Shown here one piece after another: positions 1-5,165 of a DNA stretch of 5,165 nt. The stretch comes from Pseudomonadota bacterium (GTDB lineage Bacteria; Pseudomonadota; Alphaproteobacteria; Rhizobiales; Methylopilaceae). The translations under genes were made by a program, and so were the position numbers. The stretch lies in contig JAEZCD010000410.1 of NCBI GenBank assembly GCA_023430145.1, positions 1 to 5,165 on the forward strand, in the 5' to 3' direction. The notes under the pieces are model-generated. The model made no database searches. It saw nothing but the letters and a program-made list of their open reading frames with translations, and had not been told where the DNA came from. Every line of letters begins with the position of its first letter. Position 1 is the stretch's first letter.

Positions 1-99
1 GCACGGGCGGGCGAGCCGCTCGGCCGCGTGCTCGCCGAGCTCGCCGAGGCGCTGGCCGAGGTGAATGCGGCCATCGAGCTGCGGACCGCCGACCGCTGA
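1..99 (+). CDS. C-terminal end of an unidentified protein (5' truncated)
   Basis: An open frame enters from the left edge and stops at TGA 97-99, giving 32 residues that begin ARAGEPLGRV and end ELRTADR. Nearly every third codon position is G or C, as expected for a real gene in this genome. The residues are rich in Ala, Leu and Glu (LAELAEALAEVNAAIEL) and would form an amphipathic helix, possibly a coiled-coil or dimerisation helix. I do not recognise the family. The next gene, a ferredoxin, starts 74 bases downstream on the same strand. Co-transcription is possible but not shown. Confidence 0.6.
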   Translation, partial: ARAGEPLGRVLAELAEALAEVNAAIELRTADR

Positions 100-173
100 G
101 GCTGGCGCTCGCGGCGCCTTTGCCCTAAGTAGCCGGCTTCCCGGCGGCAGGCGCCGGCAAGCCTTCCTGGATC

Positions 174-494
174 ATGGCGAGAATCACCTACATCGAACCC
201 GGCGGTCAGTCGCAGACCGTCGACGCCGAGCTCGGCTCGACGGTCATGGAAGCGGCGATCCGCAGCGGCATTCCCGGCATCGAGGCCGAGTGCGGCGGCG
301 CCTGCTCCTGTGCGACCTGCCACGTCTATGTCGACGACGCCTGGGCGGCGGCGGTCGGCGGTCCTTCGCCGATGGAGGAGGACATGCTCGACTTCGCCTA
401 TGACGTGCGGCCGACGAGCCGGCTGTCCTGCCAGATCAAGGTGACGGCGGCGCTCGACGGGCTCGTCGTGCATGTACCGGAGCGGCAGGGCTAG
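174..494 (+). CDS. [2Fe-2S] ferredoxin, adrenodoxin/putidaredoxin type
   Basis: A 106-residue soluble electron carrier of the vertebrate-type (adrenodoxin, putidaredoxin, ISC Fdx) ferredoxin family. It would pass single electrons from a ferredoxin reductase to a partner such as a cytochrome P450, or to Fe-S cluster assembly. The cluster motif is C40-GGACS-C46-AT-C49-HVY, with the fourth ligand C86 in RLSCQI; these four cysteines fit the C-X5-C-X2-C...C family pattern, and C44 is extra. The acidic stretch around MEEDMLDF (67-74) matches the helix by which these ferredoxins dock to their partners. The length is full for the family, and the start at MARITYIEPGG aligns with typical N-termini. No strong Shine-Dalgarno precedes the ATG. 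No reductase, P450 or isc gene is in the window, so the partner is unknown. Confidence 0.95.
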   Translation: MARITYIEPGGQSQTVDAELGSTVMEAAIRSGIPGIEAECGGACSCATCHVYVDDAWAAAVGGPSPMEEDMLDFAYDVRPTSRLSCQIKVTAALDGLVVHVPERQG

Positions 495-590
495 GCTTTC
501 CGGGCTTTTCGCCGCGGCCCGAGTTTCGGCCGGGACGGCGTCGGTGCCGCGCTTTCGAAGCCGAACCGGATCGCCTAGGGTCGGCCGCCC

Positions 591-677
591 GCGGACGTGG
601 CGAAACCGGTAGACGCACGAGACTTAAAATCTTGCGCCCCTCGGGGCTTGCGGGTTCGAGTCCCGCCGTCCGCACCA
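591..677 (+). tRNA. tRNA-Leu (anticodon UAA), CCA encoded
   Basis: The full cloverleaf can be folded by eye. The acceptor stem GCGGACG (591-597) pairs with CGTCCGC (667-673), followed by discriminator A674 and genomic CCA 675-677. The D arm is GCG (600-602) with CGC (614-616) and an AAACCGGTAGA loop. The anticodon stem 618-622/630-634 includes one G-U pair; its loop CTTAAAA places anticodon TAA at 625-627, reading UUA and UUG leucine codons. A long class II variable arm (GCCC...GGGC around 636-647) and a T arm GCGGG-TTCGAGT-CCCGC (650-666) complete it. The long variable arm and the UAA anticodon both identify leucine. I see no clear promoter upstream (495-590) and no U-tract terminator downstream. 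Confidence 0.97.
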
Positions 678-691
678 CGCCTCCTCCGAAA

Positions 692-733
692 GGATCGTCC
701 GTCCCGTCAAGGCCGCCCGCGCCGCGACGATCC
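692..733. repeat. 8-bp perfect inverted repeat between tRNA-Leu and the ligD 3' end
   Basis: GGATCGTC at 692-699 is the exact reverse complement of GACGATCC at 726-733, with a 26-base G/C-rich loop. A competing hairpin GCCGCG/CGCGGC (721-726/737-742, 10-base loop) overlaps the right arm. The repeat sits between two convergent transcription units, where a bidirectional terminator would be expected, but neither strand shows a T-tract, so intrinsic termination is uncertain. It may be chance in such G/C-rich DNA. Confidence 0.3.
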
Positions 734-747
734 GGGCGCGGCTCGCC

Positions 748-3327
748 TCATCCCGACGCCTTGATCTTCGATACCGGCGGCAGCTTCTGCTTCGTCGTCG
801 CCATGTCGGCCCAGGGATCGGACGGGAGCGCCTGCAGCCGCCGGGAGAGATTCAGCACCGTGAAGTGCGACGGCGTCACGCCGGTGCCGAGCTCGTCCCA
901 GAACAGCGGCGTCGCCACCGAAGCCCCCGGCCTCGCGCGCGTCGAATAGGCGGCGATGGCGGTCGCGCCGCGGCCGTTGCGCAGATAGTCGAGGAAGATC
1001 TTTCCGCCCCGCACGCGCTTGGCCATGTTGGTGACGAAGCCGTCCGGCTGCGCCTTGGCGACCGCCTCGGCGAATTTCTGGCACCAGGCCTTCGCCGGCC
1101 CCCAGTCGAGACGCGGGGTGATCGGCACGACGACGTGCAGGCCCTTGCCGCCGGTCGTCTTGACGAAGGATACGAGCCCGAGGGCCGTGAGCCGGCTGCG
1201 CACCTCCACGGCCGCCGCTTCCACCTGTGGCCAGGCGACATCCTCGCCGGGGTCGAGGTCGAAGATCAGCCGGTCCGGGCGCTCGGGGTCGGCCATGGTC
1301 GAGCCCCACGGGTGGATCTCAAGCACGCCGGCCTGGACGAGGGCGATCAGGCCATCGAGCGTTTCGATGAACAGCACCTCGTCGTCGCCGACCATGGCCG
1401 GGCGGATGTGGGCCGTCGGCATGCCCTTCCACGCATGCTTCTGGAAGAAGCATTCCTGCAGCCCGCTCGGGCAGCGCAAGAGGCTCAGCGGCCGGCCGAC
1501 GATCTGCGGCTCGATCCAGGGCCAGATGTCGGCGTAATACTCGGCGAGGCCGAGCTTGCTGACGCCGACGTCCGGCCAGTAGACGCGGTCGGGATGGGTG
1601 AGCCGGATGCTCCAGCTCCGCGTCTTCGCCTTGGCGACCGGCACCGGCGCGCCCTCCTCTTTCAGGTCGGCAGCCGTCTTGTCCTCGCGCAAGCCTTGAA
1701 AGCTCGCGTGGCGGATCATGCCCGATCCGGTCCAGGCGGCGAACTCGACGTCGGCGACGAGCCGCGGCTCGACCCAGCGCAGGCCGCGGACATCGGCGTC
1801 GGGCGGCACCTCCTTCGTCGGTCTGTCGTGGCGGCGGAAGGGATCGAGTTTTTCCCAGATCTCTTCCGCGACCGAATGGCTGAAGCCGGTGCCGACTTTC
1901 CCCGCATAGCGGAGCTCGCCCTCCTTCCAGTAGCCGAGGGCGAGCGAGCCGATCGCTTTGCGCGAGGTGCTCGACGGCTGGTAGCCGAGCACCAAAAACT
2001 CCTCGCGCAGGGCGCACTTCGTCTTCAGCCAGGATTTTATGCGGCCGGAGACGTATTTCGACGAGCGGCGCTTGGAAACGATTCCCTCGAGGCCGAGCCG
2101 GCAGACATGCTTGAAGAGCGTGCCGCCCTCGGTTTCGAACATTTCGGTGAGCCGCAGCCGGCCGCCCATGCCGGGCCCGAGCGCCTGCTCGAGCAGCGCC
2201 CGCCTCTCCCCGAACGGCACGGCGCGCAGGTCGTAGCCGTCGAGATAGAGGGGATCGAAGACGTAGAGAACGAAGCGCTCGCCGCGCGTGCGGCTGAGCT
2301 CCAGCTTCAGCTCGATGAAACTCGAGACGCCGTTGCGATCCTCGACCACCACCTCGCCGTCGAGAATGGCCGTCTTCACCGGCAAGAGCGCGAGATCCTT
2401 CGCCAGCACCTGGAACTTCGACGTCCAGTCGAGCCCGTTGCGGGTTCGCAGCTGCACGCGGCCGCGGTCGATCCGCGCCTGCAGCCGGTAGCCGTCGAGC
2501 TTGATCTCGTGCAGCCAGTCCTTGCCGGCCGGCGGCTTCGCGCAGGCCGAGGCGAGCGCCGGCTCGATGAAGCTCGGCAGGGGCGCCTCGACCGCGCCGG
2601 CGATGCGGGAGGGGTCGATGGGCTCGGCCTTCTTCGCGGCCGCCTTGGCGGGCGCGGCCTTTACCGGGGCAGCCTTCGTCGGTGCCGGCGCCTGCGTCTT
2701 CGCCTTGGGCGCGGCCTTCTCCTTCGAGCCAGCCTTGGCCTTGCGCGCGACCTTCTTGCCCTCGACGCCGGCGGCGACGTCCTCGATGGTGCGCCCGGTG
2801 ACGACGGAGGTCGTCTCCCCGAGGATGTCGGGATCGGTCTCGCCGCGCGCATGCGCGTCGGCGACCTTGATCAGGAGCCAGGGCTGCTGGCGGTCGCCCG
2901 GCTTCTTCCTGATGCGCACGAGATCCCAGAGACCGCCGAGGCGATGGCCCGAAAGCTCGAAGCGCAGATGGCCCTTCGAAAGGCCGAAATGCGGATCGCC
3001 CTCGGGCCGCCAGGTCCCCTCGTCCCAGACGATGACCGAGCCGCCGCCATACTCGCCCTTGGGGATGTTGCCCTCGAAGCCGCCGTATTCGAGCGGATGA
3101 TCCTCGACCTCGATGGCGAGCCGCTTCTCGCCGGGGACGAGGCTCGGACCGTTGGCCACCGCCCAGCTCTTGAGGACGCCGTCGAGCTCGAGCCGCAGAT
3201 CGTAGTGCAGGCGTCGGGCGGCATGCTTCTGGACGACGAAGCTGTCGCCGCCGGCGGCCGCTTCCTTGCCGGCCGGTTCGGGCGTCTGCGAAAAATCGCG
3301 CTTCTGCCTGTAGTCCTGCAGCCCCAC
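748..3327 (-). CDS. ligD: Multifunctional ATP-dependent DNA ligase LigD (PE-LIG-POL), bacterial NHEJ
   Basis: An 859-residue end-processing and sealing enzyme of bacterial non-homologous end joining. The N-terminal 3'-phosphoesterase domain (about 28-160) has QKHAARRLHYDLRLELDG and HPLEYGGFEGNIPKGEYGGG, with H35, H41, D43, R45, H77 and Y81 matching the known catalytic set. A Lys/Ala/Pro-rich linker (about 189-236) follows. The ligase domain has EIKLDGYR with nucleophile K276, RTRNG (294-298), LDGE (322-325), LEGIVSKR (413-420) and WLKTK (433-437), then an OB fold to about 560. The polymerase domain (about 571-859, archaeo-eukaryotic primase type) has metal ligands D690, D692 and D780, plus H672, T725, H731 and R797 at expected active-site places; T725 stands where Pseudomonas LigD has Ser. 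All three activities therefore look intact. The frame stays open further upstream into ku, but the conserved N-terminus (GLQDYRQKRDFSQTPEP) puts the start at GTG 3327-3325, four bases after the ku stop. A possible Shine-Dalgarno AGAAGG (3345-3340) lies within the last ku codons. Confidence 0.97.
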   Translation of the reverse strand: MGLQDYRQKRDFSQTPEPAGKEAAAGGDSFVVQKHAARRLHYDLRLELDGVLKSWAVANGPSLVPGEKRLAIEVEDHPLEYGGFEGNIPKGEYGGGSVIVWDEGTWRPEGDPHFGLSKGHLRFELSGHRLGGLWDLVRIRKKPGDRQQPWLLIKVADAHARGETDPDILGETTSVVTGRTIEDVAAGVEGKKVARKAKAGSKEKAAPKAKTQAPAPTKAAPVKAAPAKAAAKKAEPIDPSRIAGAVEAPLPSFIEPALASACAKPPAGKDWLHEIKLDGYRLQARIDRGRVQLRTRNGLDWTSKFQVLAKDLALLPVKTAILDGEVVVEDRNGVSSFIELKLELSRTRGERFVLYVFDPLYLDGYDLRAVPFGERRALLEQALGPGMGGRLRLTEMFETEGGTLFKHVCRLGLEGIVSKRRSSKYVSGRIKSWLKTKCALREEFLVLGYQPSSTSRKAIGSLALGYWKEGELRYAGKVGTGFSHSVAEEIWEKLDPFRRHDRPTKEVPPDADVRGLRWVEPRLVADVEFAAWTGSGMIRHASFQGLREDKTAADLKEEGAPVPVAKAKTRSWSIRLTHPDRVYWPDVGVSKLGLAEYYADIWPWIEPQIVGRPLSLLRCPSGLQECFFQKHAWKGMPTAHIRPAMVGDDEVLFIETLDGLIALVQAGVLEIHPWGSTMADPERPDRLIFDLDPGEDVAWPQVEAAAVEVRSRLTALGLVSFVKTTGGKGLHVVVPITPRLDWGPAKAWCQKFAEAVAKAQPDGFVTNMAKRVRGGKIFLDYLRNGRGATAIAAYSTRARPGASVATPLFWDELGTGVTPSHFTVLNLSRRLQALPSDPWADMATTKQKLPPVSKIKASG

Positions 3328-3331
3328 CGGA

Positions 3332-4246
3332 TCAGCCGGCCTTCTTGAGCTTCTGCGTCCGCTTGGCGGCCGGCTTCTTCTCCGGCGGCTTATTGGCCTC
3401 GGCGGGCTTGGCCGCCTCCGCCTTGCCGCGGCTCTTGGCGGGGGCGGGCTTGCCCTTGGCGCTCTTCTCGTCCGCCTCGATGCTGCGGCGGAGCGCATCC
3501 ATGAGGTTGACGACGTTGCTCGGCGCCGGAGCCACCGCGGCGGGCTCCATCGGCCGGCCCGACTGCTTCGACTTGATGAGCTCGATCAGCGCGTTCTCGT
3601 AGCGGTCCTCGTACATCTTCGGGTCGAACTCGCCGCGCTTGGTGTCGACGATGTGCTCGGCGAGCTTCAGCATCTCCGGCTCGACCTTCACCTCCGGAAT
3701 GTCGGCGAAGTAGCTCTCCTCGGGGCGCACCTCGTACTGGTAGCGGATGCTCTTGGCGAGAATTCCCTTGCCGCGCGGCTCGAGCAGCAGCAGGCGCTCG
3801 CGGCGGTAGAGCACGACACGGGCGATGCCGACCGTGCCGGTGGCCTGCATCGCCTCGCGGATGACGCTGAACGGCTCGACCGCGACCCGGTCGTCGGGGG
3901 CGATGTAGTAGCCGTCGTCGAGATAGAGCTCGTCGATCGAGCCCTGCGGCACGAACTGCTGGATGTCGATCGTGTGCGAACTCTCGATCTGCACCGATTC
4001 GAGCTCGTCGTCGTCCATGATGAGGTAGTCGTTCTTGCCGACCTCGTAGCCCTTGGCCCGGTCCTCGGGCTCGACCGGCTCGCCGGTCACCTCGTCGACG
4101 AGCTGCTGACGGATGCGGTTGCCGGTCTGCCGGTTCACGGTGCGGAAGCGCACGCGCTCGGCCAGCGTCGTCGCCGGGTAGAGCGCCACCGCGCAGGAGA
4201 CCAGCGATAGCTTCAGGTAGCCTTTCCAGGAAGCACGAGGCGCCAT
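3332..4246 (-). CDS. ku: Bacterial Ku, DNA double-strand-break end-binding protein of NHEJ
   Basis: A 304-residue Ku homologue. Bacterial Ku forms a homodimeric ring on DNA ends and recruits and stimulates LigD. The N-terminus MAPRASWKGYLKLSLVSC is the usual start of rhizobial Ku, which fixes ATG 4246. The Ku core (about 8-225) shows GYEVGKNDYLIMDDDELE (67-84), IDIQQFVP, YYIAPDD and EFDPKMYEDRYENALIELI (206-224). The C-terminal 45 residues or so are low-complexity and very rich in Lys, Ala and Pro, ending QKLKKAG. This basic tail is of the kind known in bacterial Ku to aid DNA binding and threading. ligD follows after 4 bases, so the two form one operon. The upstream gap of 168 bases to the sigma gene holds a candidate EcfG promoter. 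The Shine-Dalgarno before the ATG is weak (GGATGAG is rather distant). Confidence 0.97.
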   Translation of the reverse strand: MAPRASWKGYLKLSLVSCAVALYPATTLAERVRFRTVNRQTGNRIRQQLVDEVTGEPVEPEDRAKGYEVGKNDYLIMDDDELESVQIESSHTIDIQQFVPQGSIDELYLDDGYYIAPDDRVAVEPFSVIREAMQATGTVGIARVVLYRRERLLLLEPRGKGILAKSIRYQYEVRPEESYFADIPEVKVEPEMLKLAEHIVDTKRGEFDPKMYEDRYENALIELIKSKQSGRPMEPAAVAPAPSNVVNLMDALRRSIEADEKSAKGKPAPAKSRGKAEAAKPAEANKPPEKKPAAKRTQKLKKAG

Positions 4247-4354
4247 GTCGGTACACCACTCATCCGGCCCGCATGCCGGTTTCGGCCGCAGCCTAGGACG
4301 AAAATGCTTGACAAGAAACTGCTACGCCCGCGTGAAGCGGCGCCATTCGATTCG

Positions 4355-4379
4355 AACACGATCGCGGCGGAAGGGTTCC
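4355..4379 (-). promoter_or_regulatory. Candidate EcfG-type promoter for ku-ligD (GGAAC-N16-TGTT)
   Basis: Read on the minus strand, GGAAC (4379-4375) is followed after exactly 16 bases by TGTT (4358-4355). The alphaproteobacterial EcfG/RpoE2 consensus is GGAAC, 16-17 bases, then CGTT, so only the first -10 base differs. The spacing equals that of the better match in front of the sigma gene. The element begins 35 bases after the sigma-factor stop and would start transcription roughly 100 bases before the ku ATG. That leader contains a small GCCG-GTTT-CGGC hairpin (4275-4286) and no gene. Its position in the only sizeable gap of the minus-strand cluster favours a real promoter. Confidence 0.6.
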
Positions 4380-4414
4380 CGGCGGTCGGCGTCGCGTCCC
4401 GCAACGGCGCCCGC

Positions 4415-4966
4415 TCACCCGGCCTTCTGCTTCACCGCCGACAGGAAATCATTGTCTGACAGCACGTCGCTCGGCCCCTCCGCGTGCAGGATCTCGAGCA
4501 GGCGGTTTCTTCCGCGGTTGACCCGGCTCTTGATGGTCCCCAGCGCGCAGCCGCACACCTCGGCCGCCTCCTCGTAGGTCATGCCGGCCGCGCCGACGAG
4601 GATCAGCGCCTCCCGCTGGTCGTCCGGTAGCCGGTCGAGCGCCCCGCGCAGCGCATGCATCGCCGCCGACCATTCCTGCTGCGGGCCGACGGAGAGCTGG
4701 CTCGCGGCATTGCCGGAGGCGTCCTCGACCTCGCGCCGGCGGCGCCGCACGGTCGTGTAGTAGGTATTGCGCAGGATCGTGAACAGCCAGGCGCGCAGAT
4801 TGGTGCCGCGATCGAACTGGTTGATGTTGCTGATCGCCTTGACCATCGTCTCCTGGACGAGGTCGTCCGATTCGGCCCGGTTGCCGGCCAGCGAGCGGGC
4901 GAACGCCCGCAGCGTCGGCATCAGCGCGAGTAGTTCCTCGCGGATCTCGTGCGGAAGCTGGCTCAT
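4415..4966 (-). CDS. ecfG: ECF RNA polymerase sigma factor, EcfG-like (general stress response)
   Basis: A 183-residue group 4 sigma factor that would direct RNA polymerase to stress promoters. Region 2 (about 12-82) shows LMPTLRAFARSLAG, the core-binding DDLVQETMVKAI (34-45) and TNLRAWLFTILRNTYYTTVRRRRREVED, which contains the -10 recognition helix. Region 4 (about 108-160) shows LPDDQREALILVGAAGMTYEEAAEVCGCALGTIKSRVNRGR, whose helix-turn-helix reads the -35 element. These motifs resemble the EcfG (ECF15) group of alphaproteobacteria, and a GGAAC-N16-CGTT promoter lies upstream, consistent with autoregulation. ATG 4966 was chosen because MSQLPHEIREELLALMP matches family N-termini and length; the frame stays open to a GTG at 5053, which would add an Arg-rich 29-residue extension unlikely to be real. 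The Shine-Dalgarno is weak (GGACGA, 4980-4975), and the start overlaps a short upstream ORF as ATGA. No nepR or phyR is visible nearby, so it may be a paralogue. ku follows 168 bases downstream. Confidence 0.9.
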   Translation of the reverse strand: MSQLPHEIREELLALMPTLRAFARSLAGNRAESDDLVQETMVKAISNINQFDRGTNLRAWLFTILRNTYYTTVRRRRREVEDASGNAASQLSVGPQQEWSAAMHALRGALDRLPDDQREALILVGAAGMTYEEAAEVCGCALGTIKSRVNRGRNRLLEILHAEGPSDVLSDNDFLSAVKQKAG

Positions 4967-5019
4967 GCTGCGCGTCGTCCAGCGACGCGACGAGACTTCT
5001 CGGACTGGCTCATGAGCAT
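4963..5019 (-). CDS. Possible 18-residue leader ORF overlapping the sigma-factor start
   Basis: ATG 5019 opens a short frame, MLMSQSEKSRRVAGRRAA, whose TGA (4965-4963) overlaps the sigma-factor ATG as ATGA, an arrangement that permits translational coupling. GGGGCAGG (5044-5037 region on the minus strand) lies at a workable distance before the ATG and is a better ribosome site than the one before the sigma gene. In many alphaproteobacteria nepR, about 60 codons long, occupies this place and overlaps ecfG. This peptide is far too short and lacks the NepR core, so it could be a nepR remnant, a leader peptide or chance. It is Arg/Ser-rich and basic. Confidence 0.3.
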   Translation of the reverse strand: MLMSQSEKSRRVAGRRAA

Positions 5020-5029
5020 AGTTCGACCT

Positions 5030-5045
5030 GCCCCGCTGCCGGGGC
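5030..5045 (-). promoter_or_regulatory. GC hairpin in the sigma-factor mRNA leader
   Basis: Perfect 6-bp stem with arms GCCCCG and CGGGGC around a 4-base loop (5036-5039). It lies in the predicted leader between the EcfG promoter and the short ORF. On the minus-strand transcript its 3' arm contains the GGGGC that starts the putative Shine-Dalgarno of the leader ORF, so folding could mask ribosome access. It lacks a T-tract and is not a normal terminator. Given the base composition, chance is a real alternative. Confidence 0.3.
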
Positions 5046-5082
5046 GGGTCCACGTTTCACGCTGATTTCTCTCTGGGAAGCC

Positions 5083-5107
5083 AACGCCGGCGAAAGGCCA
5101 GCGTTCC
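5083..5107 (-). promoter_or_regulatory. EcfG-type promoter upstream of the sigma gene (GGAAC-N16-CGTT)
   Basis: On the minus strand GGAAC (5107-5103) and CGTT (5086-5083) are separated by exactly 16 bases, a full match to the EcfG/RpoE2 consensus. Transcription would begin near 5076, about 110 bases before the sigma-factor ATG. EcfG genes are commonly autoregulated from such a promoter, so the site supports the family assignment of the downstream gene. It lies only 17 bases from the C homopolymer, but the promoter bases themselves look like normal sequence. Confidence 0.75.
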
Positions 5108-5122
5108 GGGTGGGGGGGCGCC

Positions 5123-5154
<32 letters not shown>

Positions 5155-5165
5155 CCCAACCCCGG

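Noticed and set aside
132..145. GCCGG-CTTC-CCGGC hairpin between the partial gene and the ferredoxin
   Set aside because: A 5-bp stem without a T-tract is too common in this composition to call a terminator or attenuator.
515..532. CGGCC/GGCCG inverted repeat after the ferredoxin stop
   Set aside because: Only 5 bp with an 8-base loop and no T-tract; not enough for a terminator.
591..677. tRNA-Leu as an integration site for a mobile element
   Set aside because: No copy of the tRNA 3' end, integrase gene or other mobile-element sign is present in the window.
2412..2439. GGAAC ... CGTT on the plus strand
   Set aside because: The spacing is 19 bases rather than 16-17, and it lies antisense inside ligD with no plus-strand gene downstream.
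865..3348. A very long open frame (827 codons) on the plus strand
   Set aside because: It lies entirely opposite ligD, whose domains and catalytic residues are clear. In G/C-rich DNA the antisense frame is often free of stops; its translation is Arg/Ala/Asp/Leu-rich with no recognisable domain.
3390..4259. A long minus-strand frame (289 codons) overlapping ku
   Set aside because: It is a shifted-frame shadow of ku, Arg/Gly/Ala-rich, with no family resemblance; the ku frame carries all conserved motifs.
4308..4313. TTGACA on the plus strand (a -35-like hexamer)
   Set aside because: No -10 follows at normal spacing and no plus-strand gene lies downstream. The near-palindrome gives TTGTCA on the minus strand, but that also lacks a convincing -10 for ku.
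4213..4404. A 63-codon minus-strand frame across the gap between the sigma gene and ku
   Set aside because: It runs out of frame into ku, has no ribosome site or family resemblance, and covers the candidate promoter.
5053..5053. GTG start giving a 212-residue sigma factor
   Set aside because: The added 29 residues are Arg-rich without family match, the GTG has no good ribosome site, and the ATG at 4966 gives the usual EcfG length.

Overview
The window is a strongly G/C-rich stretch whose codon third positions are almost all G or C. The gene families point to an alphaproteobacterium, most likely Hyphomicrobiales (Rhizobiales): an adrenodoxin-type ferredoxin, a PE-LIG-POL form of LigD paired with a single bacterial Ku, and an EcfG-like general-stress sigma factor with GGAAC-N16-CGTT promoter elements. 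The genus cannot be fixed from the sequence alone.

Left part, plus strand: the last 32 codons of an unidentified gene (1-99), a complete [2Fe-2S] ferredoxin (174-494) and a tRNA-Leu with anticodon UAA and encoded CCA (591-677). A 70-base gap with a perfect 8-bp inverted repeat separates the tRNA from the convergent genes that follow.

Right part, minus strand, in transcription order from right to left: an EcfG-type promoter (5083-5107), a possible 18-residue leader ORF (4963-5019) that overlaps the next start as ATGA, an ECF sigma factor of 183 aa (4415-4966), a second EcfG-like promoter (4355-4379), ku (3332-4246) and ligD (748-3327). LigD starts at a GTG four bases after the ku stop, so the two are co-transcribed. 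Together Ku and LigD form a complete two-component non-homologous end-joining (NHEJ) system: Ku holds DNA ends and recruits LigD, which trims, fills and seals them.

The main observation is regulatory. A stress sigma factor lies directly upstream of the NHEJ operon, and both the sigma gene and ku carry a GGAAC element 16 bases from a CGTT or TGTT element. This suggests a compact module in which the general stress response switches on double-strand-break repair and amplifies its own sigma factor. No anti-sigma gene nepR or response regulator phyR is visible in the window. The right end carries a 29-base C homopolymer that looks like a contig-end sequencing artefact.
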